A DNA stretch of 64,000 nucleotides from Chamaecyparis obtusa (taxonomy: Eukaryota > Streptophyta > Pinopsida > Cupressales > Cupressaceae), in contig BSBK01007858.1 in assembly GCA_027943335.1 (NCBI GenBank), positions 373,501 through 437,500 of the forward strand, written 5' to 3'. Of this stretch, positions 12,031 through 23,909 are shown one piece after another. The position numbers and the translations under genes are program-made. Every line of letters starts with the position of its first letter. Within the stretch, counting starts at the first letter, position 1. The notes below the pieces were generated by a model that saw only the letters and a program-made list of their open reading frames with translations, did not search any database and was not told the DNA's origin.

Positions 12031-12950
12031 TGTAATACCCCAAAATTGGCATCTTGCGATCCTAACCAATTTTGGTGCATTTAGTCTCATTCCTTCAAAT
12101 TTCTACATCATCAAAGTCCTATTGTACTAGGCAATTTTGTCTCCTAATTGACTTTACTTGACCTAGTGTCAAATGCATAAAACCTCAAATTTGCATTAAT
12201 CACATAGTATATTTAATTCCTAAATATCTGCATTTGTTAGCTAAATAAACCCTATGATCAATTAATTTAATTACAAAGTCCTAGCACTCTAATTAAATTA
12301 ATTCCACCCCTTTTAGCTAAAACACATCAAGAGGAATTAAATAATATTTAGTTCTTTAAATGAATATCCTCATTTGAATTTAATTATTCAAACAAGTGGA
12401 AAAGTCACCCATGAAGCCATATTTCATTTAATTAATTAGATATTCTCTCCAAAATGTTTCACCTCCCCCCAAGGAGACGAAGGGTCAACCGTTTCTTTGC
12501 AAGAAACTTTTAAATCTCCACCCGAGCTTTTCTATAATAGAACCCTCTCATTCCTCATTTGGGAGGCAATTTTTGATTATCAAAACTTTGGTGAATTATT
12601 GTCTCATACTTTTGCATTCAAAGCTATTTTCATATTGCATATTAGAATAGTTTCCATTCTTAGATTAATGATGCATTTCATTCTTAATCTAGTTTGCTTA
12701 CAATGTTCTTAGATTAATGCTCAATATTTCATTTTCTTGATAAATCTTGCACTATCATTCTAGCTCAATTTCAATTGTATTCCTTTTTTAGCATTAAATC
12801 CTCCATTCTAGAATTTGGTCTATGGTTTTTGGACTCTCAATTCTGAAAGTTACTCAAAACCCCACCTAGATAGGAGGCAACAGGTTGATTCATACAAGTG
12901 TGTGAAATGAGTAATTCCATATTCATTTTCGTATGTGGATGATGAGTCAT
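12031..12950. repeat. Possible solo LTR inside the copia 3' untranslated region
   Basis: The copia noncoding region is interrupted by about 0.9 kb starting TGTAATACCCC, a common LTR start in plant Ty3/gypsy elements. I could not find a matching target duplication or a clear CA end, so the right border is approximate. One short open frame (12497-12712) shows no recognisable motif. Confidence 0.3.
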
Positions 12951-13128
12951 GACTATGTTTAAGTCTATGGCTGAATAAGAGGTCCATATTTAGCTATAAA
13001 TAATTTGAAGATACCTTTTAAAAACATAGATACTCCCCCATAGAAGAAGCATCAACATATAGTCTAGAAAGATAGTGCTCTATACCACTAGACTAATGCA
13101 ACTTTCTGCATCACTACTCAAAAGTAGG

Positions 13129-13818
13129 CTAGGGCATAACCCCAAGCATACCTCTCAAATGCTCAAATGTATCTTTAGGTAAAGACTTTGTAAATATATC
13201 TGCGATCTACTCCTTTGTGCTAATATACTCAAGTCTAATTTCTTTCTCTGCAAAAAGTTATCTCTTACAACATGATATTTGATCTCTATTATGTTTTGTT
13301 TTAGAATGTAACACAGGATTCTTAGACATAGTTACTGTACTTGTGTTATCATAGTCTATGATAACATGCTCATTAAACTTGATTCCAACATCCTTCAATA
13401 TTTGTTTCATCCATATTATCTGATTACAATTATTTTCTGCTACTACATATTCTTCTTTTGTTGTCCTCTATGAGATACAATTTTGTTTCTTGCTTCGCCA
13501 AGAAACCAATATTCCTCCAAGGAAAAATGCTCCACTACTTGTACTATTTTTATCATCAACACTACCTCCCCAATCCGCATCTGTATATGCGCATAGGGTA
13601 AAGTTATTTGATTTATCATATCGTAACCCATAACCAGTTGTGCCTTTCAAATATCTGAATATCCTTTTCACTATTGCATAATGTGATTCCTTAGGATCGG
13701 CTTGAAACCTCACAACAATTCTAACTACATGTGCTATATTCGGTCTTGTGTGAGTTAGATATTATAAACCTCCAATCATAGATCTATACTTCCTTTGTTC
13801 AATTGTAGGAGTTTCCTA
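13129..13818 (-). pseudogene. Copia pol fragment: end of reverse transcriptase and RNase H
   Basis: Minus-strand translation gives the copia RT end (QRKYRSMIGGL, YLTHTRPNI), then RNase H with FQADPKESHYAIVKRIFRYL, YTDADWGG and SWRSKKQNCIS, and ends with the usual copia C-terminus (ADIFTKSLPKDTFEHLRGML) before a stop at 13129. There are frameshifts near 13470 and stops. The 5' part is cut at 13818 by an LTR-like sequence. It belongs with the copia LTR at 11793 and below, giving an element whose 5' half is missing from this window. Confidence 0.85.
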
Positions 13819-14286
13819 TGTGCTAGATAGCTTATGACTAGTTCGGTGTTCAGTGTTGCTTAGTTCCTGAGTTCACCGATTGGTGCAATTTAATTGTTTG
13901 ATGTTGGCCGACATGTGTAGTTATTTTTGGTCATGATATTAATATTGGGATCACTCATTGGGAAATGTGTGGACCTAAATCTAGGTCATTACTTTCTCCA
14001 ATGTTGGATCTTAAGGATCTGTATAGCCGACCTGTTCAGTGGCCTCATGTATAAATAAGTAGAGATGTTCTAGGATTAGGAGTACGTTAGTTAAGGAGAT
14101 AGAATTTGAAGTTTTGGATCCTCACATGTATGAGGACTATTCTGTAATTTAATTTTATTATATTGGTCGTAATTGGGAAGGTCTTAAAACCTGACATGTA
14201 TGAAGTTTGAATGAGTAAATGAAAGATATTTACATTCCTTCTCTCCCTATTTCTATTGTTTCTTTTGAATTGTCATTTTGCAAACA
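13819..14286 (+). mobile_element. Short copia-like LTR or LTR remnant
   Basis: It begins TGTGCTAGAT and ends CAAACA, with a TATA box (TATAAATA, 14050-14057) about 240 bases before the end and a pyrimidine-rich end (TCTCTCCCTATTTC). This is the usual build of a short copia LTR. After the end, TGGTATTGGGAG weakly resembles a primer site. No target duplication was found. Confidence 0.45.
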
Positions 14287-16250
14287 GGATTGGTATTGGG
14301 AGTGCCCCATGCCCCATTATCACTCTGCCTTGCATCATCTTTAGAAACTAGGATCCAAATGATAAGAATGGTGTTAACAACTATTATGAATTGCCAGATG
14401 GAAGTCTTAAAGGCTCCACAATCAGTAATCAAGGAGATTGAACAATTGATCAGAAATTTATTGTGGAAGGGCAATATAGATAACAAAAACAATTCTCACT
14501 AGTCTCTTTCGAAGACATGTGTGAAGATGAAGACTTTGGTGGAGTAGGATCTCAAAACTTGGAGGTTAGAAATTTGACCTTAGGTGAAAAGTTAGTGTGG
14601 TACATGTATTCAAGATGTCAAGTAATGTGGTGTAAAATCTTACAAGCAAAAGACTTAGGTTCATATTGTCCTTCAAGAATATTCACAATGGAAAACCCTC
14701 CAACATACTCTGTTATGTGGAACTTCATGATGCAGTGTGGATAAGTTATCCTTCCTTGCATCACATTCCAAATAAATGATGAAAAGAGTTCATTATTCTA
14801 GGATGATTCTTGGAATAGTTCACAAAGTTATTAGAAATAATGGAGCTAGATTGAGTTAAGAAATTCCTATGAAATGAATGGGGTATCAAGGTGGAAAATT
14901 ATGTTGCTTTAGTGGATATGGAAACCTGAGCTATGAACTGGAAAGAGCTACAATGTATTCAAATCCTTCATTAGTAGAAATATCTTCTAACACATCTCAT
15001 TAAGAGTAGAGAGGCCTTCATATCAAATACACAAGATATTGTATTGTGGGCTCTATCAAAATCAAGTTAATACAAGGTGAGAATTGGATATAAAGGCTTA
15101 ATAAATTAGGATCCTCATCAAGCTAAGGAGAAAGACTTTATATTTTGCTAGAATGAGATGGTCCTTCCCAAAGAAAGCTTATTTGCATGATTATCCATCA
15201 AGAAAAGAACTCTAACAAGTGAAAGATTATCCAAATGGGGAATAGGTGCACCCTTCATATGTGTATTGTGTGGACTGGAAGAAGAGGATACTAATCATTT
15301 TTTTTGAATTGGTCATATGCACAACACATATGGAGGATCTTCGAAGAAAGAATTGGTGAGTATGCTCCATTCTTGAATACTATCTGGAATCGTTTCTCAA
15401 GGTTGCCATTTCTACATAATAGGGATTTCTTTACTTGAATTTGGAAAATTATTCTCTCCATGGTAGTTTGGGGATTATTGTGGGAAAGAAACTGCATCAT
15501 CTTTAGGAAAGAAAAATCAGAGGTAGTTTTGGTAATTAACAAAATTGAGTTCTCAATCTTAGTAATAGATAACACAAATGTTTATAAAGCATAAAACTTG
15601 GGTTCAATCTTCTTAGATTGGGATGCATGAGTGTTGAAATAGTGGTACTATGTCAAAATTCCCTATCAAGGGAGTTTGTTCCAATATCAAAGATCCAAAA
15701 AGAATGAAGGTGTCACATGGTGTGCCCCCCCACAAAGGTTTTTTCAACTAAATTTTATGGAGCAAGAAAAGGCAATCCAGGTAAGTTTGGTGGAGGATGT
15801 ATCATCTGTGACCATAAGGAAAATTTGTTTGAGCTATAACTATTAAATTGATTAAGGCTCTTCTAGAAGGATTAAAATTAGTACTATCCATAAAGTCTCT
15901 ACCCATACAAATTGAGGGAGACTCCCAAGAGATTATCTATGCATGTAAATAGAGAATAAAATAACATTGGAAGTTGGATTTTATTCTAAGATAAGTATGG
16001 CATCTTGTGGATAGGTGTGGAGTTTTTGAATTGATGTATTTTTATAGAGAGGGAAACTGACTAGTAGACTCATGGATAGCTAATTTAGGATGTGAATTGT
16101 AAGAGTAATCAAAACTCTTTACCCATTCTAAAGTTCTACAAGATCCAATAGGTTCTACAATTATAATAAAAAGAAGGAAAATAGAGGGAAGGAGATATCC
16201 TACAAAGTTTGAATAGATGGTGCTACTATGGATGTACACACACTTTATTC
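14287..16250 (+). pseudogene. LINE (L1-like) remnant: end of RT, zinc-binding region, RNase H
   Basis: Plus-strand frames show the end of a plant LINE ORF2. The RT thumb lies at 14320-14490 (SLETRIQMIRMVLTTI, SVIKEIEQLIRNLLWKG) and the following region at 14530-14740 (LGEKLVWYMYSR, MWCKILQAKDL). A zf-RVT-like motif is at 15210-15300 (LTSERLSKWGIG, FICVLCGLEEEDTNHF), and an RNase H domain at 15840-16080 (LLEGLKLVLSIK, IEGDSQEIIYAC, YREGN, LVDSWIANLGC). Many stops and shifts separate them. The 5' part is missing, as is usual for LINEs. No clear poly-A tail marks the 3' end, so the right border is approximate. Confidence 0.7.
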
Positions 16251-17261
16251 CATGTTTGTAAATACTAAATTTTCTTTCATGTTGTGCAAGCTTAAGCTTA
16301 ATCTTCTAATTCGGTTGCTCTCTAGAAATCTAGTTTCACAAATGTGGCCAATTGTCATGATGGATAGACAAAGAAACATTAAAGTTGATAGTGTTTAAGA
16401 AAGTATCTCTAGTATAATCTCAACCATGTCACACAAACATTATAAAGGAAAGCACAAGATCAACAAAACTTACAAAAATAAACATAAAAAAACTATCCAA
16501 CTGTTTGAGACTAGTTTTGAATGTAGATTTACTAGGTGGGTGACTATAGGATAACATCTTATACAACATAGAAGGTAGTTGCTCATTCCCTCATAGTTTT
16601 GTATCTAATGGTTGTGTGTATATTTTGTGGTCAATGTAAATCTACAACACAACACTTTAATAAGACATTATATTGTTAGTTTAAATCAAATTGAAATAAA
16701 ATTGAAAGCCATTAAACTAAGAAAAATCATCCTATTGCTTCATAACCATAAAGAGTTTGATCTATGTTAGTATTCTCTCATAATTGTGCATAGATCAGTG
16801 ACATTATACATATGAAATGGAAGATTCAAATGAGATTCATTTAACATGAAAGAAATTAAGATGAATTAAGCTAGAAATGAATAATTGATGCAAGAAATAG
16901 AAGAATTGATCTAGATTTAGAATTCAAAATAATAGAGTTTCCTTATGTAAATGATCTAGATATCAAATGAATTAAATGAGCTTGGTTTTTATAGATTTCC
17001 TCTTGGAGGGAAAGATTAAATTTAAATTTGATAGTTGAGATTCATCCTTGATGGATGGTTGATATTTGTGAGACCTACTTGACAGTCATAGTTATACCAC
17101 TCTTATTTCCTTGTTGATGTTTATTAAATTAGACCCTAACATTCAGAATGACATTGTGGTTAAGTTAGATAACATTTTTAGTGGCATAGAGTTTTATCGA
17201 CCCCTATTGGTCGTGCCTAGGGTCATTATGATCGCTTTAGGCTTGTTGGCCATTCTTTGTG
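16251..17261. other. No gene seen
   Basis: A/T-rich sequence with no protein motif, no tandem repeat and no LTR ends that I can identify. Frames are short. Confidence 0.4.
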
Positions 17262-17570
17262 CACAGTTGACTTTTGGTCAACTCCTAGTCAAACCTTGGG
17301 TAAGCACCTCAGTTTGCATGCACAAACCCTCCCAATTATGTTGTAAACCTTAGTTGAGTTTAGAAAGCTTCTTTAATGCATGGTTGACTTTATGGTTAAC
17401 CTTAGTCAAACCTTGGATATCACCTCAGTTTGCATGCATGAACCTTACCTTGACATGTTTTAACCTTAGTAGAACCTTGTCAGTCATTTTTGGGCATAGT
17501 TGACTTTTTGGTCAACCCTTGGTCAAACCTAGGTCAAATGCCTTGGTTTGCATGCCCAAGTATATCCATA
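17262..17570 (+). repeat. Three diverged tandem units of about 110 bases with W-box-like motifs
   Basis: TTGACTTT recurs at 17278, 17384 and 17499, each followed by GGTCAA or GGTTAA, then AGTCAAACC or GTCAAACC, then CAGTTTGCATGC or TGGTTTGCATGC. TTGAC is the core of WRKY-bound W boxes, so each unit holds an inverted pair. Function is not implied by this alone. Confidence 0.55.
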
Positions 17571-17630
17571 TAAGTTTTGTTTCCCTTTAGTTTGGTTTCA
17601 CAAAAATGCATTTAACACAAAAAACAAATC

Positions 17631-20600
17631 TACAAAAATGAACCAATGGCATGTTTAGAACAAAGAAATAGATTGATAATAATATGCTAAAAATTCTATT
17701 ATGTTTAATACACGCAAAAGGACCAGTCCCAACAATTCTTAAACATACTTTATCTGATATGATAATAACATGCTAATTAAACTGATAAAGGTGTTATCTG
17801 CATTTAATCTGCCAATTACTAATTACACAAAAAACAAATTTACAAAACTGAACCAATGACATGTTCTTCATATGTGATTTCTTCATCTTTCGAGCCTCTG
17901 GCATCATATTTGACTGCAAATTTCAAATGCATTGCATTTTATTTGATCATGAATGCTCTCTGAAATGACCGCATTCTACTGGTGTCGTGTCCTAGCCCGT
18001 TCTTTATCTCCATTATTTGATGTTATTGGTGCTTGTGCTCAAGGATATCGATTCACTATTTTCAAATGTTTGGATCATTTTGGTCGTGACTATTCCTCTA
18101 GTACACAGTCAGGAAATGTAACTGTCTAATGATTATATGTAATGTTGAATGGATTAAATGCTTTATTCTTGGTAGAAGTGAATGGAAGGAATAGTGTTGG
18201 TGTTAGGTTTCATTTATTATTGAATTCAATGGTTTCCAAGATGTGTTGAGGAGTTTGCTCCTTGTTTAATGTTAGTTGTTCTTGCACAATCCACTCATAC
18301 AATAGTGAAATGCTATGTGATTGACAATTTCATACAACTAGTCCTTTGACATGTATTAAATACAATCCAGTCACTTATTGAATGCTTTGGAGACTACTAG
18401 TTTGACTGTCCATGCGTTACCAGTGACTGAGATTCATTAAAGGATACAAAACCCTTCATTTTGGGGTTATTGTGTGTGGATTCAAATGTAGGTTTGATTT
18501 GGTTAATGTTTAGAAGAGATCAATAAAGTATTTAAAGAAAATCTTACATGTTTGGAGAGGTTTGAGAGGCACTTATCATGATTGTACCCTCACAAACAAT
18601 GGACCCTCACAAACAATGGCATAGACTGGTTTTACTAAGTTTCCTTTCTATGCTATAGGGGTACAGTCAGAGGGTTCATTGACAAAATGATCCTTTGAAT
18701 GGTTACTATGAATATGAATGATTTGATATAGCATATTGCTCATTTTACTTGAAGTTTGGAATAGCTTGTGCAAGGGTGAAAGTAGTTTTGATCATTTTGG
18801 TCATGACTGTCCCTCTACACAGTCAAAAAATGTAACTGTCTAATGATTATATGTAATGTTGAATGGATTAAATGCTTTATTCTTGGTAGAAGTGAATGGA
18901 GTTTCCAAGATGTGTTGAGGATTTTGCTCCTTGTTTAATGTTAACTGTTCATGCACAATCCACTCATACAACAGTGAAGTTACAAAACTAAACCAATGGC
19001 ATGTTTACAACAAAGAAATAGAATGATAATAATATGCTAAAAATTCTATATATTTTGTTTAATACACGCCAAAGGACCAGTCCCAACAATTCTTAAACAT
19101 ACTAGCTATCTGATATGATCAATTGTTAATAAAGGTCTAATTCTATAGACTGCTAGCACAAAGGAAGATTTGACCTAGCCAAATTTTCCTTGTACCACAA
19201 AAAAAAAAAGTGTGATAACTATGTCTACTCCAACCTTAATTGTTTAAGAATTCATCATATCAGATAAAGTATGTTTAAGAATTGTTGGGAGTTCTATTAG
19301 ACCTTTGTTGTAAACATGTCATTGGTTTTCAAATGTTTGGATTCACATTTGTTGATATTACTGGCATATATGTTTAATGACGCCATTGTATATTGTTGTC
19401 ACTACATTTGGGGCCAAATTTTGACAGAAGTTTTTGACGGGTAACTTTTTCTTACAAATTTGGTGTTTTTTTTTTGTAATAGGCCCCGATGATGTCAGTA
19501 TTCCGATGGGTGTTTAATTGACCATCAAAATTTTGACAGATTCGGGGTATACATTCAAAAAAAAATTGAAACAGCCTCATCATTTTTATTTCGATTGGAG
19601 AGCGAGAGAAAAGGAGCGACAGCTGAGCGCGGGAGAAGGTATGTGATTTCTTCATCTTTAGAGCCTCTGGCATCATGTCCGAATGCATTTCATTTTATTG
19701 TTGAGGGAGTTGCTCTTTGAAATGACCGCATTCTACTAGTGTCATGCCCTAGCCAGTGCTTTATCTTTATTATTTGATGTTATTGGTGCTTGTGCTCAAG
19801 GATATCAATTCACTGTATTCAAATGTTTGGATTCACATTTGTTGATATTACTGGCATATATGTTTAATGACACCATTGTATATTGTTGTCACTGAAATGA
19901 CCACATTCTACTGGTGTTGTGCCCTAGCACGTGCTTTAACTCCATTATTTGATGTTATTGGTGCTTATGCTCAAGGATATCCATTTTTTTGAAATGTTGA
20001 CTGTGGTTATCAAATGGACAGCACTTGAGCTTCTAGCTAGGCGTCATTTGTATTGATAGCTTAGGGCATCAAATGTATTGTATCATTGATAGTTGAGACT
20101 TTTTTAAAAGGAAATAGGACAAAGAATGATTCTGATTTAGTTTCTCTATTTTGATCTCTAAGTGGCTTACAACCCTAGAGAAGTATATGTAGATTTACAA
20201 ATGCAGTTGCAAGATACATAGCAGCTGATAATTTACAAGAAATCCATGTATCCAATTTGAATAGCAATTAATACAAAGAAATAGGGTCCTCTAATGGCCC
20301 AATAATTCGGACCTTGACTGTCCCCTCAACTAGTGACCCTTCAAAATTGGGTTATCATGCAATCAGTGAGTGATCCTTCATTCTCCTAGTCTGCCCTGCA
20401 TCCAAACATATTAGAAATACACAATACAATGATAACAAGTCTTTCACAATCCCCCTTCCCTTAAGGGACACTATCAACCATCCCTTCCACATAGTATTTC
20501 ATTGTTGTATGAGTAGATTGTGCAGGAATAGTTAACATTAAACAAGGAGCAAACTCCTCAACACATCTTTGTTGTAAACATGCCATTAGTTCAGTTTTGT
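17631..20600. repeat. Composite dispersed repeat family, left copy
   Basis: Several modules recur here and at 53993-56605, mostly in opposite orientation. One is the 'ccaaaggaccagtcccaac' module (17710 and 19065, compare 54617). Another is the 'aagtgaatggaaggaatag' module (18178, compare 54770 reversed and 55376 direct). A third is the 'gggttcattgacaaaatgat' module (18671, compare 54910 reversed). A 1.2-kb stretch, 19380-20590, is matched in reverse by 55450-56605. Modules are shuffled and partly duplicated within the copy. No terminal repeats or transposase were found, so the class is unknown. Confidence 0.7.
19556..19990 (+). pseudogene. Recurring unknown reading frame, two adjacent copies
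   Basis: After a GA-rich leader (19600-19635) and a good splice donor (GAAG/GTATGT near 19638), one frame reads LLREL LFEMTAFY, then FDVIGACAQGY, FTVFKCLDSHLLILLAYMF and IVYCCH (19680-19893). A second copy of the first half follows immediately (EMTTFYWCCALARALTPLF, 19893-19985). Further copies are at 17955-18073 (plus), 54405-54470 (partial) and 56010-56340 (minus). Base changes between copies often leave the residues alike. I do not recognise the protein. It may be a captured host exon amplified with the repeat. Confidence 0.4.
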
Positions 20601-21172
20601 AAAAAAAAATTTTGTGTTAAATGCATTTAAATGGAACATTAAGCATAGTAATAATATGCTTAATCTAATATTAGTTGAAGATTAAATGCCCATAACACCT
20701 TTATCAGTTTACCATGTTATTATAAGATACTAAAGAAGACCTACTATTTGTCAGAGAAATCTTCACTGTCCCCCACAATGAAGATAATGAAGATTGACCT
20801 CCTGCCCCACAACAAAGAACATTGTAATAAGAATAGATATAATATAGTGTTAGAATAAACTTTGAACAAAGACATGTAATGCTTAAGTTAATGATCTAAA
20901 AAGCTGCAAATATAGGAATTGAAAAAGGAGATAGTTCACAAATATGAAATGTGAGGAAAAGTAATAACATTAACAATGCCAAGATTCACAGCATTAAATT
21001 TCACCTGTGGATGAGTTTCTGCAGTGGGTTACCCAGCATCAAAAATATGTTGAGTTGCATTTGAGTTGTAACTAAGAGTATCATGTGGAACAGACCCTAA
21101 ACTTTGAAAGCGTTCTCCAACCTGGCAATTCAAAATTCAATCTAGGCAAGCATCAGTAAGTGAAATAAATTA
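20601..21172. other. No gene seen
   Basis: A/T-rich sequence between the repeat family and the left end of the large TIR element. It includes the left flank of that element, ending AAATAAATTA before the TA. Confidence 0.4.
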
Positions 21173-21207
21173 TAGGGGTAAGTGCACAAAGATGGGGGAC
21201 CAAAAAG
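21173..21207 (+). repeat. Left terminal inverted repeat
   Basis: It begins TAGGGGTAAGTGCACAAAGA and ends CCAAAAAG. Compared with the reverse complement of 39286-39320 it differs at three positions (3, 9 and 26). Confidence 0.8.
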
Positions 21208-21480
21208 TTGCCACTTTTCTTTTTGGCCCCCCATCGCAAATAGTGCGCACGCACTAAAGGGCGTGCGCCCTATAGGGCGCACGCCCTATGGCTTGGGCAA
21301 TCCAAGACAAAGGGCGTACACCCTTTGGGATGCTTAATGTTTTCCAAAGGGCGTGCCCCCTATAGGGTGTACGCCCTTTGTAAAAAGTCACATATATTTG
21401 CTGCATGCGGGTTTGAGCTCATTTTTTTTTCTCAAACCCACGTTTTTAGCTTAGAGAGGATTTGGAAGTGCGCACGCCCT
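21191..21480. repeat. Subterminal hairpin and GC-rich palindromes
   Basis: A 17-base stem (21191-21207 with 21219-21235, one mismatch) overlaps the TIR. A perfect 30-base palindrome lies at 21258-21287 (arms AGGGCGTGCGCCC around TATA). Further inverted copies of the GGGCGTAC/GTACGCCC motif lie at 21312-21330 and 21354-21381, and a last half-site at 21470-21480. In several plant DNA transposons repeated subterminal motifs bind transposase. That role here is inference. The motif also appears at the right end (38391-38426). Confidence 0.7.
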
Positions 21481-21527
21481 ATCATAGTTGCTTGTGAGTT
21501 GATTGTTTTTCTTCATCCATCGATCAA

Positions 21528-23909
21528 ATGGCTCCACGACATCATCAAGTTTGATCCAGGAGAAGAGGTAAGTGTTTTTACAACTTCTCATGCCTCTTAT
21601 TTGTTTTAAAATTTTAGTTTTGTTGCAATTTGTTTTTGTTTAAATTTGTTTTGTTCAAATTTGTTTTTGTTTAAATTTATTGTGTAATCAATATTTTAAA
21701 ATGTAGTTTTTTTAATTGTCAGGAAGAAATAATCTCCCTCCACCAAACCCTCTGTCTCCTCATGGTGAGCCAAATGAAGAACTGAATGAAGAAAGAAATG
21801 AAGAAAATGAACCTCAATTGCCTCCACCAATCGAGAAACCTCCTCCTAGTACACAACAAAATTTGTTGAACCAAATTGAAAGAGGGAAACAAGAATTAGA
21901 ATCTCTAATTAATAGGTTAAAAGATTCTAGTGGTACAAATCCCAAAAGGGAAAGACTTGCAAAATCATTGGAAGCAATCTCGACCCACGTAAGCACAGTT
22001 AGTGGGCAAATTAATATATGGTGGGATAAAAGAGAAGAACAAAAATAATATTATGCAAATAAATTATCTTATGCGAACATAAAAAAGAAAAAAATCACAA
22101 AAGATGACATTTGCCAGCTATTTAAAAAACCAGGGGACGCAGATACTCTGAGAACTATAACAAGGAGGTTCCCAATTCATTGGTGCATAAATGAAGACAT
22201 TAAAAATAATTTTTGGGAGAGATGGTGGATGGTCTTTGATTCGCCTCCTTGCAACAATCATGAGGTTCCTATATATTTCTTGAGGAAACTCTATTGCGAG
22301 TTTGTACTCAAGGAGGTACCAAATTATTTTGACATGCTGGATTCTCAGGGTAGAAGAGGGGGTTCATCATTTGATCGAGAAGGGGCACATCGTGACCCTA
22401 ACGCACCTAGGGTTGATAGTGGCAAGCCACCGTTGGATCATGTTAGTATTCCTTCTGTTGTGAAGGAACATGTAGAGGCAGACACACTAGGCACGATTAG
22501 TGCTCTTACACAAACTCTCATTCAGTGTGCCACTCCTTTAGTTGAGGCTAACTATGGTCAATCCTCGAGGGGGCATATTTTTCAGTCATGTGGATGCTTG
22601 TGCACATTTGGTACTGGTGAGAGAGAGCAAGAGGATTCTGGATTGATGACTGATAACTTTCTAAATACGACATTTGGCATTGACACACAAGTAAATATTT
22701 CCAAGTTCATTAAATTACTTTGATCATATTTCATTTATAAAAGAATAACTATTTAATTTATTATCTATTGTTTATGATGAAAATTCAGGGCAAGAGTGTC
22801 AGTGGTGGCGGTGGCAGTGGAAGTGGCGATGATCCTAATGTCCCCTTTTACACATCATCATCAATTGCAGAAGTATGTATTGAATAAAAAATTTAATTAA
22901 CATGTTTGATTACTATGTAATTATATGAATAATTATATCCTAACTTATTGTGCATGTGCATTAGATGTGCATTGGTGAACCATCAACGTTCACAACAAAC
23001 AGGGAAGGGCGTCGTGCAACTTTCCTTGAGGTATCTTTATTTGCATATTAATTGGATTTACTTGATCATATTTAATTAATGAATGAATGATTAAATTACT
23101 AGACAAATTATGATCAAAATCCAGAGGCATGATGATTACACTTTTTCACCTGGGTTTGTGAGGTCGCCATTGAGTCCACAGGTATACATGTAATAATGCA
23201 TTATAATTAACATGTCAGTAGTATGTTCTTATATGAATGGTTATCTTATAATTTTCCATGTACATGTGCACTAGTTGAATGTCGAAGCTTCAACTTCGAC
23301 ACCACACACCGGAGGACGCGATGGAACCTTCACGGAGGTATCATTTACTCATTAGTAGGGTTGTAAAAAATATATGTAATCTTGATAACTGCATAATTTA
23401 CTTTTTTTGTTTCATTTTCAGCTTTTGACATCAGAGACTCCTCCTTCTATCTGTGATACTTTGGATCGTGGAGTAGTTGCAGCAGTAGCTAGTTCTAAAG
23501 CACTGACTGAGGTATGAAAGAGATCACTTAACTTTAATTGTTATTTTAATAGTTTGTATTGAATTTTATAATGATATCCATGTATGTATTTTAATTATTA
23601 TTTTGATCATTGTTGTAGGGACTTATGACTCCAGATCACTAGCATGCGCCTTCGGTGGATGAACATAGTGACTATTTGCTAGCGGTAAGCCAATATTCAA
23701 TTTTATGTCATTGTATAATTCAATTTTGATGTATATTAGTTATCTCTATCTAAATTTTTTTTTATCAGGTCAAGCTATAGAAGAGTCTAGACAGGAGGAC
23801 GAGTGAGTGCACTCGGAAGACTACGGCATCCACTAAATCTCCATCGACACAACGATCGAAGACAGCTCGGGATTTGTTTTCTTCCCCAAGTGGGAAAGGA
23901 CTAGATTAG
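21528..23909 (+). pseudogene. Gene A: nine-exon unknown protein of the TIR element, decayed
   Basis: Nine exons fit GT-AG rules and keep one frame: 21528-21567, 21723-22690, 22789-22872, 22965-23030, 23125-23181, 23275-23337, 23422-23511, 23619-23684 and 23769-23909. The sum is 1575 bases, 524 codons plus stop. Apart from the first intron (phase 1), all introns are phase 0. The N-terminus is basic (MAPRHHQV, then SRRRGR), then Pro/Glu-rich, then a probable helix (LLNQIERGKQELESLINRL). A Trp-rich segment follows (FWERWWMVFDS, IYFLRKLYCEFVLKEVP), then a Gly/Ser-rich exon and several Ser/Thr/Pro-rich short exons, ending in a basic tail. Internal stops are TGA at codon 9, TAA at codon 122 (22046), TAG at 23640 and TAG at 23778. 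I do not recognise the family. Its place next to the left TIR suggests an accessory or DNA-binding protein of the element. Confidence 0.65.

Noticed and set aside
21325..21609. 94-codon plus-strand frame near the left TIR
   Set aside because: It overlaps the subterminal palindromes and exon 1 of gene A in another frame. Exon 1 in the gene A frame joins correctly to exon 2, this one does not.
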